Positions 31,532-40,525 of a DNA stretch of 64,000 nucleotides are shown here, piece after piece (position 1 is the first letter of the stretch; each line of letters starts with the position of its first letter). The notes under the pieces are model-generated. The model saw nothing but the letters and a program-made list of their open reading frames with translations. It did no database searches and was not told where the DNA came from. The position numbers and the translations under genes were made by a program. The stretch comes from Streptomyces wuyuanensis (lineage in GTDB: Bacteria > Actinomycetota > Actinomycetes > Streptomycetales > Streptomycetaceae): positions 51,436 to 115,435 of the forward strand of contig NZ_FNHI01000030.1 in assembly GCF_900103455.1 (NCBI RefSeq), in the 5' to 3' direction.

Positions 31532-32895
31532 TGACCGTGTCCACCGAGTACGGGCCGGAGGCCGGCGGCGAGACCAGCCCCGAGAAGCTGCTCGTGCCCG
31601 TCCTTTCCGCCTTCTGGGACCAGCCCGAGTCCTGGACCCTGGACACCTACCGCGAGCACGAGGGCTACGAGGGACTGCGCAAGGCCCTCGCCATGGCCCC
31701 CGACGACCTGATCGCCTACGTGAAGGACTCCGGGCTGCGCGGCCGCGGCGGCGCGGGCTTCCCCACCGGGATGAAGTGGCAGTTCATCCCGCAGGGCGAC
31801 GGCAAGCCGCACTACCTCGTCGTCAACGCCGACGAGTCGGAGCCGGGCACCTGCAAGGACATCCCGCTCCTCTTCGCCAATCCCCACTCCCTCATCGAGG
31901 GCATCGTGATCGCCTGCTACGCGATCCGGTCCACCCACGCCTTCATCTATCTGCGCGGCGAGGTCGTCCCCGTGCTGCGCAGGCTGCACGAGGCCGTCCG
32001 GGAGGCGTACGACGCCGGCTACCTCGGCAAGAACATCCTCGGCAGCGGACTCGACGTCGAACTCACCGTGCACGCCGGCGCCGGCGCCTACATCTGCGGC
32101 GAGGAGACCGCCCTGCTGGACTCCCTCGAGGGCCGGCGCGGACAGCCCAGGCTGCGCCCGCCCTTCCCCGCGGTCGCCGGTCTGTACGCCTGCCCCACCG
32201 TGGTGAACAACGTCGAGTCCATCGCTTCCGTTCCCGCGATCCTCAACAAGGGCAAGGAATGGTTCCGTTCGATGGGCAGCGAGAAGTCCCCCGGCTTCAC
32301 GCTGTACTCGCTGAGCGGCCATGTCGCCCGCCCCGGCCAGTACGAGGCCCCGCTCGGGATCACCCTGCGCCAGCTGCTCGACATGGGCGGCGGAATGCGC
32401 CCGGGCCACCGGCTGAAGTTCTGGACCCCCGGCGGATCCTCCACCCCGATGTTCACCGACGAGCACCTCGACGTGCCGCTGGACTACGAGGGCGTGGGCG
32501 CCGCCGGGTCGATGCTCGGCACCAAGGCGCTCCAGTGCTTCGACGAGACGACCTGCGTCGTCCGGGCCGTGACCCGCTGGACCGAGTTCTACGCCCACGA
32601 GTCCTGCGGCAAGTGCACGCCATGCCGCGAGGGCACCTACTGGCTGGTCCAGTTGCTGCGCGACATCGAGGCCGGCAAGGGCTCGCCGGAGGACCTCGAC
32701 AAGCTGAACGACATCGCCGACAACATCAACGGCAAGTCGTTCTGCGCGCTCGGCGACGGTGCCGCCGCGCCGATCTTCTCCTCGCTGAAGTACTTCCGCG
32801 ACGAGTACGAGCAGCACATCAGCGGCCGGGGCTGCCCGTTCGACCCCGCGAAGTCCACGGCCTGGGCCGTGTCGAACCTGGAGGTGGACGCATGA
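31531..32895 (+). CDS. nuoF: NuoF, complex I NADH/FMN subunit
   Basis: A 454-residue subunit that takes electrons from NADH through FMN. Features in order: the Gly-rich LRGRGGAGFPTGMKW near residue 70, NADESEPGTCKD (FMN/NADH contacts), GAGAYICGEETALL, and cluster N3 ligands in ESCGKCTPCREG near residue 353 with a further Cys in KSFCALGDGA. ATG 31531 is chosen, with GTG 31528 directly before it as an alternative; both follow a GGGGGAG site overlapping the nuoE end. The stop overlaps nuoG by four bases. Confidence 0.95.
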   Translation: MTVSTEYGPEAGGETSPEKLLVPVLSAFWDQPESWTLDTYREHEGYEGLRKALAMAPDDLIAYVKDSGLRGRGGAGFPTGMKWQFIPQGDGKPHYLVVNADESEPGTCKDIPLLFANPHSLIEGIVIACYAIRSTHAFIYLRGEVVPVLRRLHEAVREAYDAGYLGKNILGSGLDVELTVHAGAGAYICGEETALLDSLEGRRGQPRLRPPFPAVAGLYACPTVVNNVESIASVPAILNKGKEWFRSMGSEKSPGFTLYSLSGHVARPGQYEAPLGITLRQLLDMGGGMRPGHRLKFWTPGGSSTPMFTDEHLDVPLDYEGVGAAGSMLGTKALQCFDETTCVVRAVTRWTEFYAHESCGKCTPCREGTYWLVQLLRDIEAGKGSPEDLDKLNDIADNINGKSFCALGDGAAAPIFSSLKYFRDEYEQHISGRGCPFDPAKSTAWAVSNLEVDA

Positions 32896-35420
32896 CCGTC
32901 ACCACGTCCGCCGCGTCCGCCGGCGGCGGGAGCGCCGCGGTCCCGCCGGAGGACCTGGTCACGCTGACCATCGACGGGGTCGAGATCTCCGTGCCGAAGG
33001 GCACCCTGGTCATCCGGGCCGCCGAGCAGCTCGGCATCGAGATCCCCCGGTTCTGCGACCACCCGCTCCTCGACCCGGCCGGCGCCTGCCGGCAGTGCAT
33101 CGTCGAGGTCGAGGGCCAGCGCAAGCCGATGGCCTCCTGCACCATCACCTGCACCGACGGCATGGTCGTCAGGTCGCAGCTCACCTCGCCCGCCGCCGAG
33201 AAGGCGCAGAAGGGCGTGATGGAGCTGCTGCTCATCAACCACCCGCTCGACTGCCCGGTCTGCGACAAGGGCGGCGAGTGCCCGCTGCAGAACCAGGCCG
33301 TCTCGCACGGCCAGGCCGAGTCCCGCTTCGAGGGCAGGAAGCGGACCTACGAGAAGCCGGTCAACATCTCCACCCAGGTGCTGCTCGACCGCGAGCGGTG
33401 CGTGCTGTGCGCGCGCTGCACCCGCTTCTCCAACCAGATCGCGGGCGACCCGATGATCGAGCTCCTGGAGCGCGGCGCGCTGCAGCAGGTCGGCACGGGC
33501 GAGGGCGACCCCTTCGAGTCCTACTTCTCCGGGAACACGATCCAGATCTGCCCGGTGGGCGCGCTGACCTCGGCGGCCTACCGGTTCCGCTCCAGGCCCT
33601 TCGACCTCGTGTCGTCGCCGTCCGTCTGCGAGCACTGCGCGGGGGGCTGCGCCACCCGCACCGACCACCGGCGCGGGAAGGTCATGCGGCGGCTCGCCGC
33701 CGAGGACCCCGAGGTCAACGAGGAGTGGATCTGCGACAAGGGGCGGTTCGGCTTCCGCTACGCCCAGCAGCGCGGCCGGCTCACCACCCCGCTCGTCCGC
33801 AACAAGGAGAGCGGTGAGCTGGAGCCCGCGAGCTGGCCGGAGGCCCTGGAGGCGGCGGCCGCCGGCCTCGCGGCCGCCCGCGGCCGGGCCGCGGTGCTCA
33901 CCGGCGGCCGGCTGACCGTCGAGGACGCCTACGCGTACGCCAAGTTCGCCCGGATCGCCCTCGACACCAACGACATCGACTTCCGGGCCCGGGTCCACTC
34001 CGCGGAGGAGGCAGACTTCCTGGCCGCCCGGGTCGCCGGCCACGGCCGGGACCTCGACCGCGAGGGCGTCACCTACACCTCCCTGGAGAAGGCCCCGGCG
34101 GTGCTGCTCGTGGGCCTCGAGTCGGAGGAGGAGGCCCCCGGCGTCTTCCTCCGGCTGCGCAAGGCGGCACGCAAGCACGGCCAGCGGACGTTCGCCCTCG
34201 CCACCCACGCCACCCGCGGGCTGGTGAAGGCCGGGGGCGTGCTGCTGCCGGCGGCCCCCGGCACCGAGACCGACTGGCTCGACGCCCTCGCGTCCGGCAC
34301 CGGTCCCGAGGGGGACGGCGTCATCGCCGCCGAGGCGCTGCGGGCCGAAGGCGCCGTGATCGTCGTCGGCGAGCGGCTGGCCGGAGTACCGGGCGCCCTG
34401 AGCGCGGTCGCGCGCACCGCCGCGGCGACCGGTGCCGAGCTGGTCTGGATCCCGCGCCGGGCCGGTGAGCGCGGCGCGATCGAGGCGGGCGCCCTCCCGT
34501 CGCTGCTGCCCGGCGGCCGCCCCGCCACCGATCCCCGGGCCCGCGAGGAGACCGCGGCGGCCTGGGGCGTACGCGAACTGCCCCACCGCTACGGACGGGA
34601 CACCGGGCAGATCGTGGAGGCCGCCGCCAACGGCGAACTGGCCGCCCTGGTCGTCGCTGGTGTCGAGGTCGCCGATCTGCCCCACCCGGCACGTGCCCGG
34701 GAGGCACTCGACTCGGTCGGCTTCCTGGTCTCGCTGGAGCTGCGGCCCTCCGAGGTCACTTCGCGGGCCGACGTGGTCTTCCCGGTCGCGGCCGTCGCCG
34801 AGAAGCCCGGTACGTTCCTCAACTGGGAGGGCCGGGCACGGCTCTTCGAGGCCGCGCTGAAGCCGGACCAGATGACCCGCACGCTGCCGCCCGCCGACGC
34901 GCGCGTGCTGCACATGCTCGCCGACGCGCTCGACGTGCATCTCGCCCTCCCGGACCTCCGGTCGGTGCGGCGCGAGATGGACCGGCTCGGTGCCTGGACC
35001 GGCCCCCGGGCGGACCAGCCCGCCGAATCCGCCCGGCCGCTGCCCCGCCCCGGTGCGGGCGAGGCGGTCCTGGCCGGCCACCGGCTCCTGCTCGACCAGG
35101 GGCTCCTCCAGGAGGGCGACGAGGCGCTGGCCGGTACCCGGCACGCGGCCGTCGCCCGGCTCTCCGCCGCCACCGCGGCCGAGGCGGGGGTCAAGGACGG
35201 CGATCTGCTCGCAGTCAGCGGGCCCTCCGGTTCCGTCCGACTCCCGCTCCGGGTGACCGAGATGCCCGACCGCGTGGTGTGGCTCCCGCTCAACTCGGCC
35301 GGCGGCGGCGTGCTGAGCGACACGGGCGTGACGCCCGGCCGGCTCGTCCGCGTCGGCCCGGTCGCAACGGCCGGCCCCGGGACCGCCGGCCCCGACGACG
35401 TACCGGAGGTGCGCGCGTGA
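32892..35420 (+). CDS. nuoG: NuoG, complex I 75 kDa iron-sulfur subunit
   Basis: An 842-residue subunit. The N-terminal ferredoxin-like domain has the N1b ligands around RFCDHPLLDPAGACRQC (residue 52 onward); HPLDCPVCDKGGEC supplies the N5/N4 region, and CVLCARCTRF with CPVGAL bind another cubane. A further CEHCAGGC near residue 249 with a later EWICDKGRF matches the extra N7 cluster known in E. coli and Thermus. The molybdopterin-like C-terminal half is Ala-rich and more variable. ATG 32892 overlaps nuoF and the stop overlaps nuoH. Confidence 0.95.
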   Translation: MTVTTSAASAGGGSAAVPPEDLVTLTIDGVEISVPKGTLVIRAAEQLGIEIPRFCDHPLLDPAGACRQCIVEVEGQRKPMASCTITCTDGMVVRSQLTSPAAEKAQKGVMELLLINHPLDCPVCDKGGECPLQNQAVSHGQAESRFEGRKRTYEKPVNISTQVLLDRERCVLCARCTRFSNQIAGDPMIELLERGALQQVGTGEGDPFESYFSGNTIQICPVGALTSAAYRFRSRPFDLVSSPSVCEHCAGGCATRTDHRRGKVMRRLAAEDPEVNEEWICDKGRFGFRYAQQRGRLTTPLVRNKESGELEPASWPEALEAAAAGLAAARGRAAVLTGGRLTVEDAYAYAKFARIALDTNDIDFRARVHSAEEADFLAARVAGHGRDLDREGVTYTSLEKAPAVLLVGLESEEEAPGVFLRLRKAARKHGQRTFALATHATRGLVKAGGVLLPAAPGTETDWLDALASGTGPEGDGVIAAEALRAEGAVIVVGERLAGVPGALSAVARTAAATGAELVWIPRRAGERGAIEAGALPSLLPGGRPATDPRAREETAAAWGVRELPHRYGRDTGQIVEAAANGELAALVVAGVEVADLPHPARAREALDSVGFLVSLELRPSEVTSRADVVFPVAAVAEKPGTFLNWEGRARLFEAALKPDQMTRTLPPADARVLHMLADALDVHLALPDLRSVRREMDRLGAWTGPRADQPAESARPLPRPGAGEAVLAGHRLLLDQGLLQEGDEALAGTRHAAVARLSAATAAEAGVKDGDLLAVSGPSGSVRLPLRVTEMPDRVVWLPLNSAGGGVLSDTGVTPGRLVRVGPVATAGPGTAGPDDVPEVRA

Positions 35421-36826
35421 ACCCGGATCTCCTCGACCAGACACTGCTCGCGGCGGAGGACCTCTCGCTGTTCGGGCGGGATCCCTGGTGGCTCGTCGTC
35501 GTCAAGGCGGTCTTCTGCTTCGCCTTCCTGATGGTGACCGTGCTGTTCTCCATCGTGTGGGAGCGCAAGGTCGTCGCCTGGATGCAGCTGCGCATCGGCC
35601 CCAACCGGCACGGACCGTGGGGCCTCCTCCAGTCCCTCGCGGACGGCGTCAAGCTGATGCTCAAGGAGGACGTGATCGTCAAGCGCGCGGACAAGGTGGT
35701 CTACGTCCTCGCGCCGATCGTCGCGGCCATCCCGGCCTTCATGGCCATCGCCGTCATCCCGTTCGGCCCGGCCGGCAACGAGATCTCGATCTTCGGCCAG
35801 CGGACCACGATGCAGCTCACCGACCTGCCGATCGCGATGCTCTACATCCTCGCGGTGGCCTCGGTCGGCATCTACGGCATGGTGCTCGCCGGCTGGTCGT
35901 CCGGCTCCACGTACCCGCTGCTCGGCGGACTGCGCTCCTGCGCGCAGATGATCTCGTACGAGATCGCCATGGGTGCTGCGTTCGCCTCCGTCTTCCTCTA
36001 CTCCGGCTCGATGTCGACATCGACGATCGTGGAGGCGCAGGCGGACCGCTGGTACGTCCTGCTGCTGCCGGTCTCGTTCCTCATCTACATCGTGACGATG
36101 GTCGGTGAGACCAACCGGGCCCCGTTCGACATGCCGGAGTCCGAGGGCGACCTCGTCGGCGGCTTCAACACCGAGTACTCGTCGATCAAGTTCGCGATGT
36201 TCATGCTCGCCGAGTACGTCAACATGGTCACCGTCGCGGCGGTCTCCGTCACCCTCTTCCTGGGTGGCTGGCGGGCCCCGTGGCCCATCAGCACCTTCTG
36301 GGAGGGTGCGAACCACGGCTGGTGGCCGATGCTCTGGTTCGTCGTCAAGGTGCAGCTGCTGCTCTTCTTCTTCATCTGGCTGCGCGGCACGCTTCCGCGC
36401 GTCCGCTACGACCAGCTGATGAAGCTCGGCTGGAAGGTGCTCATCCCGGTCTCGGTCGTCTGGCTGATGCTCGTCGCGACCGTACGGGCGCTGCGCAACG
36501 ACGGTCGCGACTTCTCGCAGATCGTGCTGTACGTCGGCGGCGCGGTCCTCGCCGTCCTGCTGCTGTCCTTCGTCGCGGACCTCTTCCGCGGCCGGAGGGA
36601 ACGGGCCGAGGCGGAGGCGGCGGAGGCCGCCGAGGCCGAACAGGGCGGGGTGCCCGGCGCGTTCGACCCGATGGCCGGCGGTTTCCCGGTGCCCCCGTTG
36701 CCCGGACAGGTGCTGCCACAGGCTCCGCGCAGGCGGCCCCGCCGCGACCGCGAGCTGATTGTCAGTGGCGGCACGAATACTGACAGTGACGGTCCTCGTG
36801 ACGGAAAGGAGGCTGACGGTGTCTGA
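35417..36826 (+). CDS. nuoH: NuoH, complex I membrane subunit at the quinone channel
   Basis: A 469-residue polytopic subunit with about eight helices. Conserved loops include ERKVVAWMQLRIGPNRHGPW near residue 51 and ETNRAPFDMPESEGDLVGGF near residue 230, which line the quinone tunnel and connect it to the proton channels. E. coli NuoH has about 325 residues; the surplus is a C-terminal cytoplasmic tail (about 395-469) rich in Ala, Glu, Pro and Arg. GTG 35417 overlaps nuoG. The tail overlaps the start of nuoI. Confidence 0.95.
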   Translation: MNPDLLDQTLLAAEDLSLFGRDPWWLVVVKAVFCFAFLMVTVLFSIVWERKVVAWMQLRIGPNRHGPWGLLQSLADGVKLMLKEDVIVKRADKVVYVLAPIVAAIPAFMAIAVIPFGPAGNEISIFGQRTTMQLTDLPIAMLYILAVASVGIYGMVLAGWSSGSTYPLLGGLRSCAQMISYEIAMGAAFASVFLYSGSMSTSTIVEAQADRWYVLLLPVSFLIYIVTMVGETNRAPFDMPESEGDLVGGFNTEYSSIKFAMFMLAEYVNMVTVAAVSVTLFLGGWRAPWPISTFWEGANHGWWPMLWFVVKVQLLLFFFIWLRGTLPRVRYDQLMKLGWKVLIPVSVVWLMLVATVRALRNDGRDFSQIVLYVGGAVLAVLLLSFVADLFRGRRERAEAEAAEAAEAEQGGVPGAFDPMAGGFPVPPLPGQVLPQAPRRRPRRDRELIVSGGTNTDSDGPRDGKEADGV

Positions 36827-37460
36827 GCGACCCAAGGATTCCGGGGAGGCGTTCCAGAACCCGGTCGCCGGCTTCGGCGTGACCTTCAAGGCCATGTTCA
36901 AGAAGCGGCTGACCGAGCAGTACCCGGAGCAGCAGAAGACGACGGCGCCGCGCTTCCACGGCCGGCACCAGCTCAACCGGCACCCGGACGGGCTGGAGAA
37001 GTGCGTCGGCTGCGAGCTGTGCGCATGGGCCTGTCCGGCGGACGCCATCTATGTGGAGGGCGCGGACAACACCGAGGAGGAGCGCTACTCGCCGGGCGAG
37101 CGGTACGGCCGCGTCTACCAGATCAACTACGCCCGCTGCATCCTCTGCGGGCTGTGCATCGAGGCGTGCCCGACCCGGGCGCTCACGATGACCAACGAGT
37201 TCGAGCTGGCCGACAGCTCCCGCGAGAACCTGATCTACACCAAGGAGCAACTGCTGGCGGGCCTCGAGCCGGGCATGGTCGACACCCCGCACGCGATCCA
37301 CCCCGGCACGGACGAGCAGGACTACTACCGGGGGCTGGTCACCGAAGCCGCACCGGGCACCGAGCGCCAGGTCGCCGTGTCGAAGGGGGAGAAGCCGCAG
37401 GACGCCGCATCCTCCTTCGGGCCGGCGGAGCCGGCGGCGAACAAGGAGGTCGACGCATGA
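36819..37460 (+). CDS. nuoI: NuoI, complex I 2x[4Fe-4S] subunit
   Basis: A 213-residue ferredoxin-like subunit carrying N6a and N6b. Two Cys motifs are visible: CVGCELCAWACP near residue 65 and CILCGLCIEACP near residue 108. The C-terminal 60 residues are an acidic/Pro-rich extension. GTG 36819 has the best ribosome site in the operon, AAAGGAGG seven bases upstream, placed inside the end of nuoH. Confidence 0.95.
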   Translation: MSERPKDSGEAFQNPVAGFGVTFKAMFKKRLTEQYPEQQKTTAPRFHGRHQLNRHPDGLEKCVGCELCAWACPADAIYVEGADNTEEERYSPGERYGRVYQINYARCILCGLCIEACPTRALTMTNEFELADSSRENLIYTKEQLLAGLEPGMVDTPHAIHPGTDEQDYYRGLVTEAAPGTERQVAVSKGEKPQDAASSFGPAEPAANKEVDA

Positions 37461-38305
37461 GCGCGCTGGCCGCCGCGACCTCCACCGGCGAGGCCGTGCA
37501 GTTCTGGGTGCTCGGCACCGTCGCCGTCGTCGGGGCGCTGTGCACCATCCTGATGAAGAAGGCCGTGCACAGCGCGCTGTGCCTCGCCGCGACCATGATC
37601 ATCTTGGCGGTCTTCTACCTCGCCAACGGTGCGTACTTCCTGGGCGTCGTCCAGATCGTCGTCTACACCGGCGCGATCATGATGCTCTTCCTCTTCGTCG
37701 TCATGCTCGTCGGTGTCACGGCCGCGGACTCCCTCAAGGAGACCCTGAAGGGCCAGCGCTGGTTGGCGGCCCTCTGCGGCATCGGCTTCGGCGTCCTGCT
37801 GGTCGCGGGCATCGGCCATGCCTCGCTGGGCCCCGGGTCCTTCATCGGCCTCGGCGAGGCCAACGCGGCGGGCAACGTCGACGGCCTGGCGGCGCTGATC
37901 TTCACCAAGTACGTCTTCGCCTTCGAGATCACGGGCGCCCTGCTCATCACGGCGGTGGTCGGCGCGATGGTGCTCACCCACCGGGAGCGCACCGAGCGCG
38001 CGAGGACCCAGCGCGAACTGGCCGAGCAGCGCGTGCGTGAGGGCAAGCACCTGCCGCCGCTGCCCGCCCCGGGCGTGTACGCCCGACACAACGCGGTGGA
38101 CATCGCGGGTCTGCTCCCCGACGGCACCCCGTCGGAGCTCACCGTCAACAAGACGCTGCGCGCCCGCGGCCAGATCCGCGACGTGTCCCGTGAGGCGCTG
38201 AACGACCTCAAGGCGCTGGAGCGCCGCTCCGAGGAGCGTCTCGGCCGCGACCGGGACGCGCTCGACCGGGACGGCCGGCGCGACGGACAGGAGGCCCAGC
38301 GGTGA
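37457..38305 (+). CDS. nuoJ: NuoJ, complex I membrane subunit
   Basis: A 282-residue subunit with five helices in the first 175 residues. YLANGAYFLGVVQIVVYTGA near residue 54 is the conserved TM3 with the pi-bulge region that changes shape during coupling. E. coli NuoJ is 184 residues; the remaining 100 here are a charged cytoplasmic tail usual in actinomycetes. ATG 37457 overlaps nuoI and the stop overlaps nuoK. Confidence 0.95.
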   Translation: MSALAAATSTGEAVQFWVLGTVAVVGALCTILMKKAVHSALCLAATMIILAVFYLANGAYFLGVVQIVVYTGAIMMLFLFVVMLVGVTAADSLKETLKGQRWLAALCGIGFGVLLVAGIGHASLGPGSFIGLGEANAAGNVDGLAALIFTKYVFAFEITGALLITAVVGAMVLTHRERTERARTQRELAEQRVREGKHLPPLPAPGVYARHNAVDIAGLLPDGTPSELTVNKTLRARGQIRDVSREALNDLKALERRSEERLGRDRDALDRDGRRDGQEAQR

Positions 38306-38601
38306 ACCCCGTCAACTATCTCTACCTCGCCGCCCTGTTGTTCACCATCGGCGCGGCAGGCGTGCTGATCAGGCGGAACGCGATCGTGGTCTTCATGTGC
38401 ATCGAGCTCATGCTCAACGCCTGCAACCTCGCGCTCGTCGCCTTCTCCCGGATGCACGGCAATCTCGACGGCCAGATCATCGCCTTCTTCACGATGGTCG
38501 TCGCCGCCGCCGAGGTCGTGGTCGGGCTCGCGATCATCGTGTCGCTGTTCCGTTCCCGCCACTCGGCCTCGGTCGACGACGCCAGTCTGATGAAGCTGTA
38601 A
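38302..38601 (+). CDS. nuoK: NuoK, complex I membrane subunit
   Basis: A 99-residue subunit with three helices. The conserved Glu in VVFMCIELMLNACNLAL near residue 36 and a second Glu in AAAEVVVGLAI near residue 72 form part of the buried proton path. GTG 38302 overlaps the nuoJ stop by four bases. Confidence 0.96.
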   Translation: MNPVNYLYLAALLFTIGAAGVLIRRNAIVVFMCIELMLNACNLALVAFSRMHGNLDGQIIAFFTMVVAAAEVVVGLAIIVSLFRSRHSASVDDASLMKL

Positions 38602-38615
38602 GGGGTCGCAGACTC

Positions 38616-40520
38616 GTGGACAACGCAGAGAACCTGATCGCGCTGCTGGTCGCGGCGCCCCTGCTCGGCGCGGCCGTGCTGCTGGTCGGCGGGCGCCGAC
38701 TCGACCGCACGGGCCACTGGATCGGCACCGCGCTCGCCGCCGTCTCCTTCGTCGTCGCCGTCGTGCTCTTCGCCGACATGCTCGGCCGACCCGGCGACGA
38801 CCGCACCCTGTACCAGCACCTGTTCAGCTGGATCCCGGTCGGCGGCTTCCAGGCGGACATCGCCTTCCAACTCGACCAGCTGTCGATGACCTTCGTCCTG
38901 CTGATCACCGGCGTCGGCTCGCTCATCCATCTGTACTCCGTGGGGTACATGGAGCACGACGAGCGCCGACGCCGCTTCTTCGGCTACCTCAACCTGTTCC
39001 TCGCGGCGATGCTCCTGCTGGTGCTCGCCGACAACTACCTGCTGCTGTACGTCGGGTGGGAGGGCGTCGGCCTCGCCTCGTACCTGCTCATCGGCTTCTG
39101 GCAGCACAAGCCCAGCGCGGCGACGGCGGCGAAGAAGGCCTTCCTGGTCAACAGGGTCGGCGACATGGGCCTGTCCATCGCCATCATGCTGATGTTCACC
39201 ACCTTCGGCACCTTCGCCTTCGGCCCGGTGCTGGGGGCCACGGGCGAGACGTCCGAGGGCACGCTGACCGCCCTGGGGCTGCTCCTGCTGCTCGCCGCCT
39301 GCGGCAAGTCCGCCCAGGTGCCGCTGCAGTCCTGGCTCGGGGACGCGATGGAGGGCCCGACCCCGGTCTCGGCCCTGATCCACGCGGCGACGATGGTCAC
39401 CGCCGGCGTCTATCTGATCACCCGCTCCGGGGCGATCTTCAACGCCGCCCCGGACGCCCAGCTCGCGGTCGTCACGGTCGGCGCGGTCACGCTGCTCTTC
39501 GGTGCGATTGTCGGTTGTGCGAAGGACGACATCAAGAAGGCACTGGCCGGTTCGACGATGTCCCAGATCGGCTACATGATCCTGGCGGCGGGCCTCGGCC
39601 CGATCGGATACGCCTTCGCGATCATGCACCTGGTCACCCACGGCTTCTTCAAGGCCGGGCTCTTCCTCGGCGCCGGTTCGGTCATGCACGGCATGAACGA
39701 CGAGGTGGACATGCGGAAGTACGGCGGCCTGCGGAAGTACATGCCGATCACCTTCGTCACCTTCGGCCTCGGCTACCTCGCCATCATCGGCTTTCCGGGC
39801 CTGTCCGGCTTCTTCTCCAAGGACAAGATCATCGAGGCGGCCTTCGCCAAGGGCGGCACCGAGGGCTGGATCCTCGGCGGCGCGGCCCTGCTGGGCGCTG
39901 CCATCACCGCCTTCTACATGACGCGCGTGATGCTGATGACCTTCTTCGGCGAGAAGCGCTGGCAGCCCGACGACAAGGGCGAACTGCCGCATCCGCACGA
40001 GTCGCCGAGGACGATGACGATCCCGATGATCGTGCTCGCCTTCGGCTCGGTCTTCGCCGGCGGGTTGTTCTCCTGGCACGAGTCGTTCGTGAAGTGGCTC
40101 GAGCCGGTCACCAGCTTCGAGCACGGCCACTCGCCGCTCAGTGCCGCCACGGTCACGACGGCGACGGTCGCCGTGATGGTTCTGGGCGTCGCGCTCGCCT
40201 ATCTCCAGTACGGCCGGCGCCCGGTGCCGGTCACCCCGCCGCGCGGCTCGCTGCTCACCCGGGCCGCCCGCCGCGACCTCCTCCAGGACGACTTCAACCA
40301 CGTGGTCCTGGTCCGTGGCGGGGAGCACCTGACCCGGTCGCTCGTGTACGTGGACCACAGTTTGGTCGACGGGGTCGTCAACGGCACGGCGGCCTCGTTC
40401 GGCGGCCTCTCCGGCCGGCTCCGCAAACTGCAGAACGGCTACGCCCGCACCTACGCGGTCACGATGTTCGGAGGTACGGCGGTGCTGATCGCCGCGACCC
40501 TGCTGATGAGGGCGGTGTAA
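38616..40520 (+). CDS. nuoL: NuoL, complex I antiporter-like subunit
   Basis: A 634-residue subunit with about 16 helices, including the long lateral helix at the C-terminus. LLYVGWEGVGLASYLLIGFW near residue 147 has the essential Glu; GKSAQVPLQSWLGDAMEGPT near residue 230 has the coupling Lys; HLVTHGFFKAGLF near residue 338 follows. It pumps protons as an Mrp-antiporter-like module. GTG 38616 is 14 bp after nuoK. Confidence 0.96.
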   Translation: MDNAENLIALLVAAPLLGAAVLLVGGRRLDRTGHWIGTALAAVSFVVAVVLFADMLGRPGDDRTLYQHLFSWIPVGGFQADIAFQLDQLSMTFVLLITGVGSLIHLYSVGYMEHDERRRRFFGYLNLFLAAMLLLVLADNYLLLYVGWEGVGLASYLLIGFWQHKPSAATAAKKAFLVNRVGDMGLSIAIMLMFTTFGTFAFGPVLGATGETSEGTLTALGLLLLLAACGKSAQVPLQSWLGDAMEGPTPVSALIHAATMVTAGVYLITRSGAIFNAAPDAQLAVVTVGAVTLLFGAIVGCAKDDIKKALAGSTMSQIGYMILAAGLGPIGYAFAIMHLVTHGFFKAGLFLGAGSVMHGMNDEVDMRKYGGLRKYMPITFVTFGLGYLAIIGFPGLSGFFSKDKIIEAAFAKGGTEGWILGGAALLGAAITAFYMTRVMLMTFFGEKRWQPDDKGELPHPHESPRTMTIPMIVLAFGSVFAGGLFSWHESFVKWLEPVTSFEHGHSPLSAATVTTATVAVMVLGVALAYLQYGRRPVPVTPPRGSLLTRAARRDLLQDDFNHVVLVRGGEHLTRSLVYVDHSLVDGVVNGTAASFGGLSGRLRKLQNGYARTYAVTMFGGTAVLIAATLLMRAV

Positions 40521-40525
40521 CCGAC